From Latrodectus hesperus (Eukaryota > Arthropoda > Arachnida > Araneae > Theridiidae), in assembly GCA_037975125.1 (NCBI GenBank), contig JAJQOW010000014.1:19091685-19155684 (forward strand): 64,000 nucleotides of DNA, read 5' to 3'. The notes below the pieces were generated by a model. That model made no database searches. It saw only the letters and a list, made by a program, of their open reading frames with translations, and was not told the DNA's origin. Numbering within the stretch: the first letter of the stretch is position 1; each line of letters starts with the position of its first letter. Both the position numbers and the translations under genes were made by a program. Shown here one piece after another: positions 12,452-22,399 of the stretch.

Positions 12452-13175
12452 TAGCGGCATTCAAAAAGTAAGTTACACTCGAACAATTTAAGTTAAAAAA
12501 CACTTTACTGAAAAGTGCACTGTAATATAATGTGATACACATACAATACACTATTTCTCTACATATCTCCCAGTCTGAACGTACCACTAATTGCTAGAAA
12601 ATCGCTTCTTAGTCCTTGAGCCGGCTTAGAACAACTGTCTGAACCTGGTCACCGTAGGGAAATTGTTTTCCTCCTAATTATTCTTTGATTTTGTTGAACA
12701 CATGACAGTCACCAAATCGGCACTGTATGGCTTCCTGACCACTAATCAAAAATTACGAAGCAAATCCTGTGCTTTTCCCAGCTCCACAATGTCCGATGTA
12801 CTCACCATTATTGGCTTTCCTTGGCTTTTTCGCATTGGTTAAGTCTGTGCGACCGTCTTCGAACCTTTGGCACCATTTCACAATTGTTCGACGTGACATT
12901 GCACGTAGTCCATACGCTGCCGATATTTTACGATGAATCTCTGTACTCATTAAAAGTTTTGCCGCGATAAACGTTCTGTTCCACGGACTTTAACATTGAA
13001 GTAAGTTTTTAGCTGACGCGCCATTTTTTTTCTCATACTGCGCAACAAAGGTTGAAACAATCCGAATAAAATTGCTGCATTTGGAAATAGAGGATTATCG
13101 TCTGCACAAATTAAGGTCTTTCGCAATGATACCATCTCTGGCGGGACAAATGTAAATTACTTTCTGAGCACCCTA
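12452..13175 (-). mobile_element. decayed mariner-type element
   Basis: The ends are imperfect inverted repeats (left GGCATTCAAAAAGTAAGTTA; right, inverted, GGGTGCTCAGAAAGTAATTT). Transposase N-terminal codons are on the - strand. Much of the catalytic region is deleted, leaving an element of about 720 bp where about 1.3 kb is usual. Confidence 0.7.
12790..13060 (-). pseudogene. mariner transposase N-terminal (HTH) remnant
   Basis: The - strand reads STEIHRKISAAYGLRAMSRR followed by TIVKWCQRFEDGRTDLTNAK. This is the mariner helix-turn-helix type DNA-binding region with the usual W..RF..GR.D motif. It follows a short segment starting MARQLKTYFNVKV after a frameshift. The DDE domain is not recognisable downstream. 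Confidence 0.75.
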
Positions 13176-13953
13176 TATGTTATATTTATTAATATTTAAT
13201 AATTAAAAATATTTCTTAAAAATTAAGTTTTGGTTATTTTTTTATATTTTATAAATGATATGTGTAGCTTTATTCAACTTGATATTCATTTTAAATGTCA
13301 TTAAAAATTACACTATTTGTAAAATATTTTGAAAATTAATGAATAAAAAAATCAAATTTTATTTCAATAATTCTACAAATTAATGAGTATATAAGAATAT
13401 TGTACAGTGGAAAAGATATTGTGTGTGTTTTATGTTAGAGAATCTCTTAACATTCTAAAATATTTTAAATTTACTATAAATTCTAGTTATACTAATTGTT
13501 TTCTATTAATTTGCGAAAAGCAGAGAAATAGAAAGCTTTTTGAAATGTGTTAGAAGTGCGTTTATTAGTAACTGGAATTCCAAATATCTTGTCGTAAGGC
13601 ATAAGCGTAAAAATTAAAAATATATATTTTTTGATGTTATTATTTGAATAAAAATTTTAATCACATGATTTAAGTATTTATAATATAAAATATTTCTTAT
13701 TGTTGTTAGGGTATGTTTCCCAAATTAAAATGAACTAACTATGAAAATATATTTCCGAAAAAATTATGTCAAATAGATTTGCTACAATTAATGTATTGTT
13801 TTTTAATCATATTTGGTTTTTGATAAGCGACAAGTACTTACAGTTTTAATGGGAAAATTTGATTTCAAAATAGGAGTTCAGAGTTCATTTTAATTCTGAA
13901 TTCATCATATTCATTGCAATGAATTTTTCATGATAAATTTTAATTCTTTGCAG
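13176..13953. other. AT-rich stretch before the signal-peptide exon
   Basis: Apart from the acceptor TTCTTTGCAG immediately before 13954 I see nothing in this stretch. Confidence 0.55.
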
Positions 13954-14023
13954 GTTGGTGCGGATATTTCTTGCTATAGCAATATTTTTACAAAGTTTTG
14001 TCAGCATTCTTAGTACTTCTCAG
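13954..14023 (+). CDS. Ppn: papilin exon 1 as recognised: signal peptide
   Basis: This 70-nt exon follows a TTCTTTGCAG acceptor and ends at CAG|GTAAGA. Its frame (one base then 23 codons) begins LVRIFLAIAIFLQSF, a typical hydrophobic signal-peptide core, and ends STSQ, with a small-residue region suitable for signal peptidase. It ends in phase 0, matching the next exon. It contains no ATG and an in-frame TAA lies 21 bases upstream of its first full codon, so the initiator methionine must be in an earlier exon that supplies two bases of a split codon. A short candidate at 1013-1029 would fit in phase but is weak. The assignment rests on phase, hydrophobicity and position. Confidence 0.75.
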
Positions 14024-14619
14024 GTAAGAATATTTTAAACATTTTTTTTTATCGAAATACGCATTTATAAATTTTGTAAAATAGTTAATATTTTAAGGAT
14101 TTATTTAAATATTTCTGAAAGAAACAAGATTAAATTATAACAGATTACAACTGTATCATGTGTAAATTAATAATTTGTATGAAGGAAAATACAAAGAAAC
14201 GTTCTCGCGATTATATCTATTTCAACATTAATCCATGATATTTACAGGAAAAATATTTCGTTATAGGACTACTTTTATATAAACAACATAATTAATATAC
14301 CTTATTTATTTAAAAATTATGCAAATATGAGCAGAATTATGCTATTGTTGGCATAACAACAAATTGTATTGTATACTTTGTGCCAAAAAATATGCTTAAT
14401 TCAGAATAACAACTTGCTCTCATTCCTACTTCACACTAAAAAATGTAAGTACAAACTATACCAGAAAATCGAATAGCTTTAATCTACTCATCATTTTTGA
14501 GACACAATTTATCACGAAAATAAAAACTAAATTACATTTTAATCTCATTTCATGGATGAACTCAAATACCATACATTTAAACTGAAAACTGATTGGTTTA
14601 ATTTTTGGTTCTCCATCAG
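14024..14619 (+). other. papilin intron 1 (as numbered here)
   Basis: A 596-bp AT-rich intron bounded by GTAAGA and CATCAG. No repeats or RNA features were recognised. Confidence 0.7.
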
Positions 14620-14825
14620 ACAATCAGGGGTCATCAGAGGTTTCGGAGACAGATTTACCTCACTGATGTACAGCCACGAACAGCTGCTTTAAACAGAACC
14701 TCCACTCTTCAATCTCAAAGGTACGCGGAATACGGACCTTGGGGTCCCTGGACAGAAAGCAGCGAATGCTCGAGATCGTGCGGGGGAGGAATATTATTTC
14801 AAGATAGGATATGTTTGGATGTAAG
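14620..14825 (+). CDS. Ppn: papilin exon 2: pro-segment and TSR1
   Basis: The acceptor is CTCCATCAG and the donor is AG|GTAAGC (phase 2 end). The exon opens with a short basic stretch containing RFRRQ, a possible furin-type site at the same place where insect papilin has RQKRQ. It then enters the first thrombospondin type-1 repeat: YGPWGPW (tryptophan ladder), ECSRSCGGG (CSxxCGGG core) and RICLDV. TSR1 of the papilin cassette is the N-terminal matrix-binding module. The open frame upstream of 14620 lacks an ATG and meets the acceptor, so the exon start rather than an ORF start is used. Confidence 0.9.
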
Positions 14826-15154
14826 GTAAGCAATAATATTTATTATGTCTTCTATGACATCATGATAATGTGCAAAAACAATTTTGATTTAAAATAAAAC
14901 ATATTCTTTAATTGAAAAACAAAATAATTAATTTAAAATGCTAAGATCGATACATTCCATTTAATAAATTCCTGGAGAATCTTGGGTATTTTTTTATATT
15001 ATATAATTTAGGTGAAAAGTGAAGATGAAAAGTTACTAAAGTTTTTTTTTTTAATTTGCAGCCCAAACCATTAAATTAAAAAAAAATCAAACAATAAAAG
15101 TAATGATAGATCTGCTACGATGTGACAATTTTTAGATGAAGGACGACCTGTATG
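14826..15154 (+). other. papilin intron 2, 5' part
   Basis: AT-rich intron sequence from the GTAAGC donor to the LINE insertion. Nothing recognised. Confidence 0.6.
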
Positions 15155-15687
15155 TTGTTGTTGTTGTTGCTTATCCTCCATGTCTGACGGAGTCAGACTA
15201 GATCCACGAGTTCGTTGACTGTAAGGAAGTCGAAGACTAAAAGAGGATTGCTATAGAGATCCTCCCTAGAGAGACCCATGCAATCCAAAAGATGCTCAGG
15301 AGAAGCCTGATGATTTTGGCACTTGGTGCAGGTGGCGAAAGTTTTCCTGCCCTCGTTGAAAGTGAGGCACTTAATATGACCGCTAGCAAGTCTTGAGAGA
15401 ACAATCCGGGTACGTCTGTCACACGGGAGGTCAAGGGACAAACCCGGTTTTGATCCCTTGTACCAATTATGGGTGGGGGGTGTTTTCCACTCTTCCGAGA
15501 TTTTTGATTTTTCCCGGGAGTAAAACTCCAGAAAAGTAAGTGTGGAAGAGGGAGTATTTGAAATCCTGCAACCCTCCTTAGCAAGATTATCGGCCATTTC
15601 ATTCCCGTGGAGATTCACATGTGAAGGTATCCATTGCAAGTGAACATCATGATTAAGTGAAATGAGTTTTAATTTAAGCAGGATAGA
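15155..15687 (-). mobile_element. 5'-truncated LINE copy with 13-bp target duplication
   Basis: A 533-bp insertion flanked by direct repeats GACGACCTGTATG (15142-15154 and 15688-15700). It is antisense to papilin. Its 3' end on the - strand is GGAGGATAAGC followed by (CAA)n. It carries the end of a LINE ORF2 and is truncated at the 5' end, as is typical of target-primed reverse transcription. Confidence 0.93.
15193..15639 (-). pseudogene. LINE ORF2 C-terminus (RNase H end and tail)
   Basis: The frame begins MQWIPSHVNLHGNEMADNLA, the last RNase H motif (WIPSHxxxxGNExAD) found in jockey/I-type LINEs of arthropods. It continues through a cysteine-containing tail (CTKCQNHQASPEHLLDC) to a natural stop at 15193. 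The frame is intact over 148 codons, so the copy is rather young, but the rest of ORF2 is missing. Confidence 0.88.
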
Positions 15688-15700
15688 GACGACCTGTATG

Positions 15701-16090
15701 AATATTTGTAATGAATCTATTTATTTAAGAGAATTAGATAAGTTTTCGAAGCGTTTATTAAAGTTTATATTTATGTTTATTAGTATGAATATGTCTTCTG
15801 CATTTCTAGTGTTATATTAGGAAAAAATTTTTGTACTTAATGGAAAATATTTAATACTACATAAAATGAGTCTTAATTAAATAAAAACACCAAGTCACTT
15901 TGTTCAATTCATATTGATTGTGAATTTGACTTATAATATTAATTGATTTATTATTGTTTAACTATTCATTAGAAATCCATCTATTTATCATCAAATATAC
16001 AGGATAAACAGTGCACAATAGCAGCTTTATATTACAATATTAGCTAATTAACATAGAAAAATAATATTTACCGAAGTTCTGACTATACTC
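15701..16090 (+). other. papilin intron 2, between LINE and tandem duplication
   Basis: AT-rich intron sequence; nothing recognised. Confidence 0.55.
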
Positions 16091-16098
16091 AAGCTTTT

Positions 16099-16376
16099 GG
16101 AGATGTTCATTAGCTTTTACATTTTGTTTCCGAATAATATTCGTCCCCAAATTCTCAAAATTTCATAACAGTCCACTTACTTAGGTGACCTTATTTCTCT
16201 GAAGCTATAAAATAATGAGGTGTAAAAAAAACAGTTCGGAGATGTTCATTAGCTTCAACATTTTGTTTCCGAATAATATTCGTCCCCAAATTCTCAAAAT
16301 TTCATAACAGTCTACTTACTTCGGTGACCTTATTTCTCTGAAGCTATAAAATAATGACATGTAAAAAAAAGCAGTT
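16099..16376. repeat. tandem duplication, 2 x 139 bp
   Basis: Two head-to-tail copies start GGAGATGTTCATTAGCTT at 16099 and 16238 and share ATTTTGTTTCCGAATAATAT and GAAGCTATAAAATAATGA. They differ at a handful of positions, so this is a fairly recent local duplication within papilin intron 2. Confidence 0.95.
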
Positions 16377-17158
16377 TAACTCGTGCAGCAACAACTGCAA
16401 AGACACAATTTTGAAAATTTTAAATATCAATACTCATCTTTGAATGGAATTTTCTCTCTTCAAGAAAAATCCATAGGCGGTGATAAAACTGTTATTTCTG
16501 AGTGTAAAATATATTCTCTAAGCTTGAGCACAAGAATTAAGTGGAAAGAATCTCTAAAGATATAGAGATGACATATTTTGCTGTGTGTCAATTTTTAACT
16601 ATTTGTCTTTCCTTCAGATACTTTCATTGATGCTATTTATGAGGCTATTTAACGCTAAAGAGAAAGAATAATTTTTCAATACCATATAAAATGAGATCTT
16701 CCAAACTAGAAACCATATGGGAATATACCCAAATTATCTCCAAATAGTTTCAATTTCTGTAATATATATTCTTCGAAATTCACCAGAATAGAATAAGAAA
16801 TAACTGAAACACGAAATGAGGAATGATAATTATGTATTAATAAGAGTGTTCATGGTTGATCTTAAGCTAAATAAAACATCTTTCTCTTTTTATAAACTAA
16901 AACGTGGTGTAAATAGCTAATATTGCTTCTTAACCAGCACTCTTTATCATGCTTAGTTTCAAACCTTCTCTACAGTTGCCTCTTAAAAGCTGTTACGGAC
17001 TAAGAAACAAGGTGATGGTAGTCCTAAATAACATTATCCATCTTATTTTTGGTGTGACAAAAACGCAGAGTGTGGCACGTAAAATTGGACGTCATAATAC
17101 TGTCGAAACTTACTTTTTTTGTTATTTGTTTATTTTCATGCATTACGTTTTTGGCAAT
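16377..17158 (+). other. papilin intron 2, between duplication and SINE
   Basis: AT-rich intron sequence with short open frames that do not resemble proteins (for example 16383-16565 and 16949-17272). Nothing else recognised. Confidence 0.55.
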
Positions 17159-17176
17159 AACATCCTTTTGTGTGGG

Positions 17177-17470
17177 GCCGCGATGATCTGGTTGGTTAGG
17201 GTGTCGTTCTCATTATCGGAAGGTAGTGAGTTAGAATATCAACTTAACCGAAGATCTGTTGTGTTCATTTAAGGCAGCTGGGGCACGTTAAAACAGTGTG
17301 TGGTCGCAATGTCCACCAAGTAATATGATACCTCTGAGAGTTACAGACCAAGTATTGGGGGTCTTTTAATTGGTCCCTGCTTCAAAATCACGAAGACTCC
17401 ACCCGGCTGCTTCTATCTAACTAATAGAGCTCAGTTCAGGGCTTGCTACGTGGTAGCATGCTGGTGAAAC
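17177..17470 (+). mobile_element. tRNA-derived SINE, family A copy 1
   Basis: It is flanked by an 18-bp near-perfect duplication (AACATCCTTTTGTGTGGG at 17159, and one mismatch at 17471). The 5' head resembles a tRNA with a Box A-like GATCTGGTTGG; Box B is decayed (GTGAGTTAGAATATC). The body matches the copy at 60949-61241 almost end to end (GGGGCACGTTAAAAC, GTGGTCGCAATGTCC, AATGATACCTCTG, AGCATGCTGGTG). It ends in AACAACA. This is the older of the two copies. Confidence 0.9.
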
Positions 17471-17529
17471 AACATCCTTATGTGTGGGAATATACTAGAG
17501 GAGTTTTATTCAAATCTTCTAGAAGAGAA

Positions 17530-17775
17530 GCTTCAGTTATGTTACTTTCAGGAGGACAATCCAAGAGGCCACATATCAGATCATGATTGTGCATGAGGTG
17601 TTTATATCAGAGAAAACGATCGGCAAAGGCTTTTGGTCTCCTTAGTCACACGATCTGTTAACTTGTGACTTTAACTTGTGGGAACTATTTAAAGGAATAG
17701 TATTCGAAACAAATCCAAACACAACTGAAAAACTCAAGATCAGGATACAGGTTGTCATCAATAGCATCACAACAC
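17530..17775 (+). pseudogene. transposase C-terminal fragment (Tc1/mariner group)
   Basis: The reading frame is broken but recognisable as the last third of a transposase: a QEDNP..HIS block (second catalytic Asp region), then a GLW/RSPDLTP-like block and an L-K-G-I-V-F-E-T-N-P segment typical of spider and insect elements. Several stops and shifts are present and no terminal repeats were found. Confidence 0.55.
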
Positions 17776-18246
17776 AAGCACCCACGCCAAGGAGCCTAGG
17801 AATATCAATATCCCTCCCACAACTACCCCTCGCTTAGACGCAAACGCCGTCGGAGAGCATCAGCACTGCGGGGGACTACAGAAAAAATAGGTGCCTACCG
17901 GAGCTTAATCCTGAACGTGGTATCACTTCTACCATCAGCAGAATGTGGATTAGATTGTGCAGGGGTATGAAAATCATGCCCGACGGATCTAGAACCTACG
18001 GATCCATTGGAATTCCTGTCCAGGCACTGGACAGGAATTCCAATGGATCCGAGGCATCTTTTCAACTGCATCTCTGTTGCCTCGACCCTCTTCAACATCG
18101 ACCTTAACTGCTGCTAGGACACCCTTTATACGGAAAAAGCTGAAGATGTGGCCATGGTAATGCTCCATGCCTTTGATCCCGTATGACTTGTCTTTTTTAC
18201 TTTTCCTTTGTTTCTTCTTGCACTTGTCACACGACAACAACAACAA
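17776..18246 (+). mobile_element. LINE 3' fragment with (CAA)n tail
   Basis: The + strand has a broken coding frame (KRRRRASALRGTTEK; MDPRHLFNC, a cysteine motif like those near LINE ORF2 ends). It finishes with ACACGACAACAACAACAA, matching the (CAA)n tails of other retroposons here. A perfect 25-bp palindrome lies inside it. GC content is higher than in the flanks. The family is not certain. Confidence 0.55.
17999..18051. repeat. perfect 25-bp palindrome with 3-base loop
   Basis: The arm GGATCCATTGGAATTCCTGT (plus CCAG and one outer C-G pair) is followed by GCA and its exact reverse complement. It would extrude as a perfect hairpin. It sits inside a LINE fragment, where one arm matches the expected frame and the other looks like an inverted copy of the same bases. 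Confidence 0.97.
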
Positions 18247-18951
18247 GAACTGATAAGACTATATGTAAATCTCATCAAGCATGCTTCCATATATGGTGAA
18301 GTAGGTGGAAGATACTTTCAACACCTACGGTGAGGAGAAGTTATCATATTTAATACTCATTACATTTTTTTAATACGCTGACTTTATGGGCCGTTTTTAC
18401 TTGTAACATTCTGTATAAACACACAGTTAGAAATAGGCTTTATCAATCTTCAGAAAAGTGAAGGCTAGTTATTATCATGGTCCTAACTAGACGTAAAAAG
18501 TCAAAATCTAGCTGTAAAAAATTTATAACATCTCTTGATACATTAGCTCAATGTAGCTGATATGAATGCGCTAAATAAAGTAACTACAGAAACCATGACA
18601 TTCATCTAGTGGGTCATTATAATAATTATTCTTGAAAGTATTCTTCATTCATTTACGTAATTTTCGCTACTGTGTAATCTCTTAAATAACAACAGCATAT
18701 TCAAAAGATGTTCCTTTTTACTTTTATTTATATTTTGGAAGTGTCCCCAGATTCACGAAAAAATATATAATCCACATTTTTATTGTTTCAGTAGAATACA
18801 CACCTTTTCATAAAGTTAAGTTTTAACACGCTTGATACATTTTCCTTGATTTTTATGAGATAATCATCATGTAAAAATCAGGAACCGTTTTATTTTCTAA
18901 TTGCGGTTAATTTCAATAATGGTTTTTAAATAATTTCAAATTATTTTCAAG
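18247..18951 (+). other. papilin intron 2, 3' part
   Basis: AT-rich intron sequence ending in the acceptor before exon 3. Nothing recognised. Confidence 0.55.
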
Positions 18952-19012
18952 AGCTGATGGCAGACATTCTTGCATTGGACCTTCTCGACGCTACTTCTCT
19001 TGCAATACAGAT
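18952..19012 (+). CDS. Ppn: papilin exon 3: end of TSR1
   Basis: This 61-nt exon has acceptor TTATTTTCAAG and donor GAT|GTAAGT. Joined to exon 2 it reads R-ADGRHSCIGPSRRYFSCNTD. The cysteines and the SRRYFSCNT string match insect papilin at the same point, just before the DCP motif in the next exon. It starts in phase 2 and ends in phase 0. The intron before it is about 4.1 kb and holds a LINE, a SINE and other repeats. Confidence 0.93.
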
Positions 19013-19091
19013 GTAAGTAAAGCTATTTTTATAATTATTATATAATCATATGTATTCAAAACTCAGTGTATTATGAGTAATTTATTTTCAG

Positions 19092-19194
19092 GATTGCCCT
19101 ATACCATCTCGGGACTTCAGAGCAGAGCAGTGTGCGAGATTTAACACTGTTCCCTACAATGGAAAGTATTACAGCTGGGTGCCTTATTACAGCA
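19092..19194 (+). CDS. Ppn: papilin exon 4: start of cysteine-rich region
   Basis: The acceptor is TTATTTTCAG after a short 79-bp intron. The exon reads [18 protein letters not shown] and then [13 protein letters not shown], the start of the ADAMTS/papilin cysteine-rich region. I chose the donor GTACGT at 19195 rather than GTAATT at 19199 because only the former keeps frame with the next exon, giving YYSNQNPCELNC. It ends in phase 1. The [10 protein letters not shown] run is close to insect papilin. Confidence 0.92.
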
Positions 19195-19435
19195 GTACGT
19201 AATTATCAAATATTTAAATTCGCATAGCTTTAATTATAATTAAAACTAATTATTAGTTATAATTAAATACTTACAGGTATTTTTATTAGTTTTGCAAATG
19301 TGTATTGCCTATGTATGTTATACTTAATTAATTATTAAGAGATCAAATTTATGAAACAAACAAGAAGTATAAATCACATGCATTATACTTCAGAAAGTTT
19401 ATTTATATTTATATAGAAAAATACACATTATGTGT

Positions 19436-19650
19436 TATTGGTGGTATTTATGACACTCACAAGCCAGATTCGGTATGTCGTTGGCTATGCAAATTTAAAT
19501 CAATAGGATGCGTCTTTCGGTCAACCAGAGCACCACGAAAGTGAAAATACGACTTTGCTCTAAATTTCTCCGATAGATGGCACCACCAGAGGATCCACTC
19601 TCTCAATTTTGACAATGATCTGAAGCGGGAGGAAATTTTACACACTATGT
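19436..19650 (-). mobile_element. SINE-like repeat, family B, inverted copy
   Basis: About 210 bp whose reverse complement matches 20486-20697 (shared ATAGATGGCACCACCAGAGG, AATTTAAATCAATAG, TCAATTT.GACA.TGATCTGAA). It lies in papilin intron 4 about 850 bp upstream of the opposite-orientation copy. Confidence 0.85.
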
Positions 19651-20485
19651 AAAAGCAAGATAAACATTTTAATTTTCACAATAACTAAAATATAATTTCT
19701 GGAGAAAAAAATTGACTGTAGCTTTCGAATAATTTAAGTCAATTTAATAAATGTCTTATAATATTACATTTAATTATGTTGTATTGTCTTATAATATTAT
19801 AATTTACTGTCAAAATTACATATTTTTTATATTTTTGTCATAAAAATTATATATAATATATGAATTTAAAATTTTATTAACATTATTTTATACAAATTCA
19901 GTATGAACAATTTTAAAATGAATTATTCTTTCAAAAATACGTAATTTTTTATTAAAACCTAAAATAAATAATTTCATTTCGAGAATTCATAATTTCTCAA
20001 ACGTTTTCTTACTGGATTATAAACAATAAATAGAATTTTCTTTCACTTTGAATGAGCTCTATTTTTGTCTATGAAAGCACTTCAATTTTGTGCTGCTGTA
20101 ACTTTATACTTTAGTCACTGCTTTTCATTTAGAAATATAATATTTTTTGCTTCTTAAACAACATAATTTTTATTTCTTATTTTTACACTTTTGGAATAAA
20201 AATTTCTCATTTTGTTTGCAATTTTTTTTTACTTTATTTGTACATTTAGTGATTTAATACGTATATAGAGATTAAAGCAAGTATATTAATACATAATTAA
20301 AGTTTTTGTTGGGATGTTTTTAAAAATAGTTCAGTTAGAAAAAAATTAAAATTTAAGAATTATTTCTTAGTTTGCAAATTAAGGAATGAATCACAAAACA
20401 TATTATTGAGCAATTCATTTTCTCACAGTTTTAAGCAATAAACGATATTATTTATGTAGTTGAGCAGTTAGCATGGATGCAATAT
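19651..20485 (+). other. papilin intron 4 between the inverted repeats
   Basis: Very AT-rich intron sequence; nothing recognised. It would form the loop if the flanking inverted repeats pair in the pre-mRNA. Confidence 0.6.
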
Positions 20486-20697
20486 AGTCTGGAGAAAATT
20501 TATTCCCCCTTCAGATCAATGTCGAAATTGAGGGAGTGGATCCTCTGGTGGTGCCATCTATCGGAGGATTTAAAAAAGAGCAAAGACGTCCTTTAACCTT
20601 CATGGTGAACCTTCGTTAAAACGAAAGACTATTGATTTAAATTCGCATAGTCAAGGCAGCTCGACCTTGGCTTGTCCAAGTGTCATAAGCAACAACA
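20486..20697 (+). mobile_element. SINE-like repeat, family B, direct copy
   Basis: It has the same family as the inverted copy at 19436-19650 and ends GTCATAAGCAACAACAACA. That tail is the same ATAAGC(AAC)n end as the LINE at 15155, suggesting it is mobilised by that LINE. It ends about 70 bp upstream of papilin exon 5. Confidence 0.85.
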
Positions 20698-20767
20698 ACA
20701 GTTCTTTGTTTTATTACTGTCTTAAAATCTATAATGTTTTAATTTGAAAAACTTTTGAATTGTGCAG

Positions 20768-20901
20768 ATCAAAATCCTTGTGAGCTCAACTGTATGCCGC
20801 AAGGTGGAAGTTTCTTCGCTAGGTTAGACCGATCAGTTATTGACGGGACTCGTTGCAATAATGATGGTTCACTGGATGTCTGTGTCGAGGGTCAGTGTAT
20901 G
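20768..20901 (+). CDS. Ppn: papilin exon 5: cysteine-rich region
   Basis: The acceptor is TTGTGCAG and the donor is ATG|GTAAGG (phase 0 end). The translation contains QNPCELNCMPQGG, then VIDGTRCN and LDVCVEGQCM. In the family these segments are the hallmark of the disulfide-bonded cysteine-rich module (CELxC, DGTxC, DVCVxGxC). An inverted pair of SINE-like repeats sits in the intron just upstream. Confidence 0.95.
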
Positions 20902-21216
20902 GTAAGGAGAACGCATGTTTATGTCACAACCAGTGTGTCTTAATATTTTTCTTAGCATGTAATAAATTAAAGCAAAGATGTTTCAAATAAAATATTTCTA
21001 TAAGCAAGCAAACCTTGAAAGCAGGCAACAGAATACAGTAGTTGCTCGTTTGTAAGAACGTAAAGATTAATAAAATAGTTCTTAAAATAAAAGTTCGTAT
21101 AAAAAATTATGATTAGATTATAAAGACGCGATTGTTTTTTTTTATCAAATTACATTTTCATTATAAATAAAATACTTTTAGAAAGAATTATTTAAAATGC
21201 ACCCACTATAAGAAAA
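20902..21216 (+). other. papilin intron 5, 5' part
   Basis: AT-rich intron sequence between exon 5 and the LINE insertion. Nothing recognised. Confidence 0.6.
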
Positions 21217-21227
21217 ACATGCAAAGT

Positions 21228-22388
21228 TGTGTGTTGTTGAGGCTTATCCTCCAAATGTCTGACGAAGTCAGACAAGGTCTATCAGACCGCTGATCCTAAG
21301 AAAATCGAGGACCAGAAGGAGAGATGAGTATATATCCTCTCTGGAAAGACTTAAATAGACTAGGATGTGATTAGGAGAAGCCTGCTCAGTTTTACATTGA
21401 GAGCAGGCCTTTAAAGAATTTCCTGCCTTCGAAATACGTGAGACTTCTAGTGTGACCGCTTGCTACTCTAGAAATTGCGGTTCTAGAGGCTCTGTCACAA
21501 TTGAAGGCGAACGAAGAGCCAGGCTCTTTGCCCGCTTACCAGTGATGGCAGGGAGGAATCCTCCACCCTTTCGAAATTTCAGAATTAACAAGTGACTGAT
21601 GTTCTAAACATTTTAAGTGTTGAAGAGGAAGGATTAACATGGTAACAGCCAGTTGGCCAGTCTACCCACCTGCTCATTGCCGTATATGTCTACAAAAGAA
21701 GTAATCCATTGAAAATAAACTTCATGGGACTGCGAAATGAGCTTGAGCTTGAGAAGTATGGAACTGCCAGTTTGATCTCCAATTGCAATCCAGTTGTTGA
21801 AGTGCTGACGAGAGCTTCTACTGTCTGAAAGGTTCCATAGGTCTCCGAAATCATCCTCATTAAGAATATCTTCAAGACCTTGTTCAATTGCAATTAATTC
21901 ACTTTTGAAGATGGAGGATGAATAAGGGTTGCGAAGGCTGATAGATTGTTTTTCTACCGATTTCTCAATGTAGATGCCACTACCTGCGCGATCATCCAGT
22001 TTACTTCCATCTGTATACATTTTTATGGCATTGTCGGAGATCTTGTTAATGATCTCTAAGGCCAACTGTCTAAGATGAGCAGGAATAAAATCCTTCTTGT
22101 TGATCAGAGCAGTAAAACTGAAGTGGAAATGGTGTATGGCAAGGCAGGAACACCTCCCAATGGTGTTCCTGCCTTGTGGATGCAGAGAGGCTTGCGTGTA
22201 CCAATGATCCGAAGGGTATGCTGGCGGTAACTTGCTACTGGTAGGGTCTCCCATGTCGGACAGGCCGTAGGGTAGGTACCTGACGAAAAAGAACACCAAC
22301 CCGAGCCAAGACAGACTTCTACCTTTATGGTGCTCGGATCTCCGGATCAAGAGAAGCTGCGTCTCACCTCCTCCTTATGACTTCGTTG
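21228..22388 (-). mobile_element. 5'-truncated LINE, same family as at 15155, with target duplication
   Basis: A 1161-bp insertion flanked by ACATGCAAAGT (21217-21227 and 22389-22399). The 3' end on the - strand (TGGAGGATAAGCCTCAACAA) matches the LINE at 15155. It is antisense to papilin in intron 5 and truncated at its 5' end. Confidence 0.92.
21240..22350 (-). pseudogene. LINE ORF2 fragment with RNase H domain
   Basis: RNase H cleaves the RNA strand of the hybrid during retrotransposition. Visible motifs in order are KMYTDGSKLDDRAGSGIYI (first Asp), SELIAIEQGL (Glu), LSDSRSS (Asp) and FQWITSFVDIYGNEQVGRLA. The last motif is normally WIPSH, so the His is changed to Phe here. The frame is open from 22350 to 21634; the remaining C-terminal part to 21240 has stops. 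The reverse transcriptase domain is not present. Confidence 0.88.
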
Positions 22389-22399
22389 ACATGCAAAGT

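Noticed and set aside
15237..15602. 121-codon - strand frame overlapping the LINE RNase H frame
   Set aside because: A shadow in another frame; the frame with WIPSH and GNEMAD is the real one.
16949..17272. 107-codon + strand frame overlapping SINE A copy 1
   Set aside because: It runs into the SINE and has no protein-like motif.
19199..19204. GTAATT as the donor of papilin exon 4
   Set aside because: It would put exon 5 out of frame; GTACGT at 19195 preserves the frame and the NPCELNC motif.
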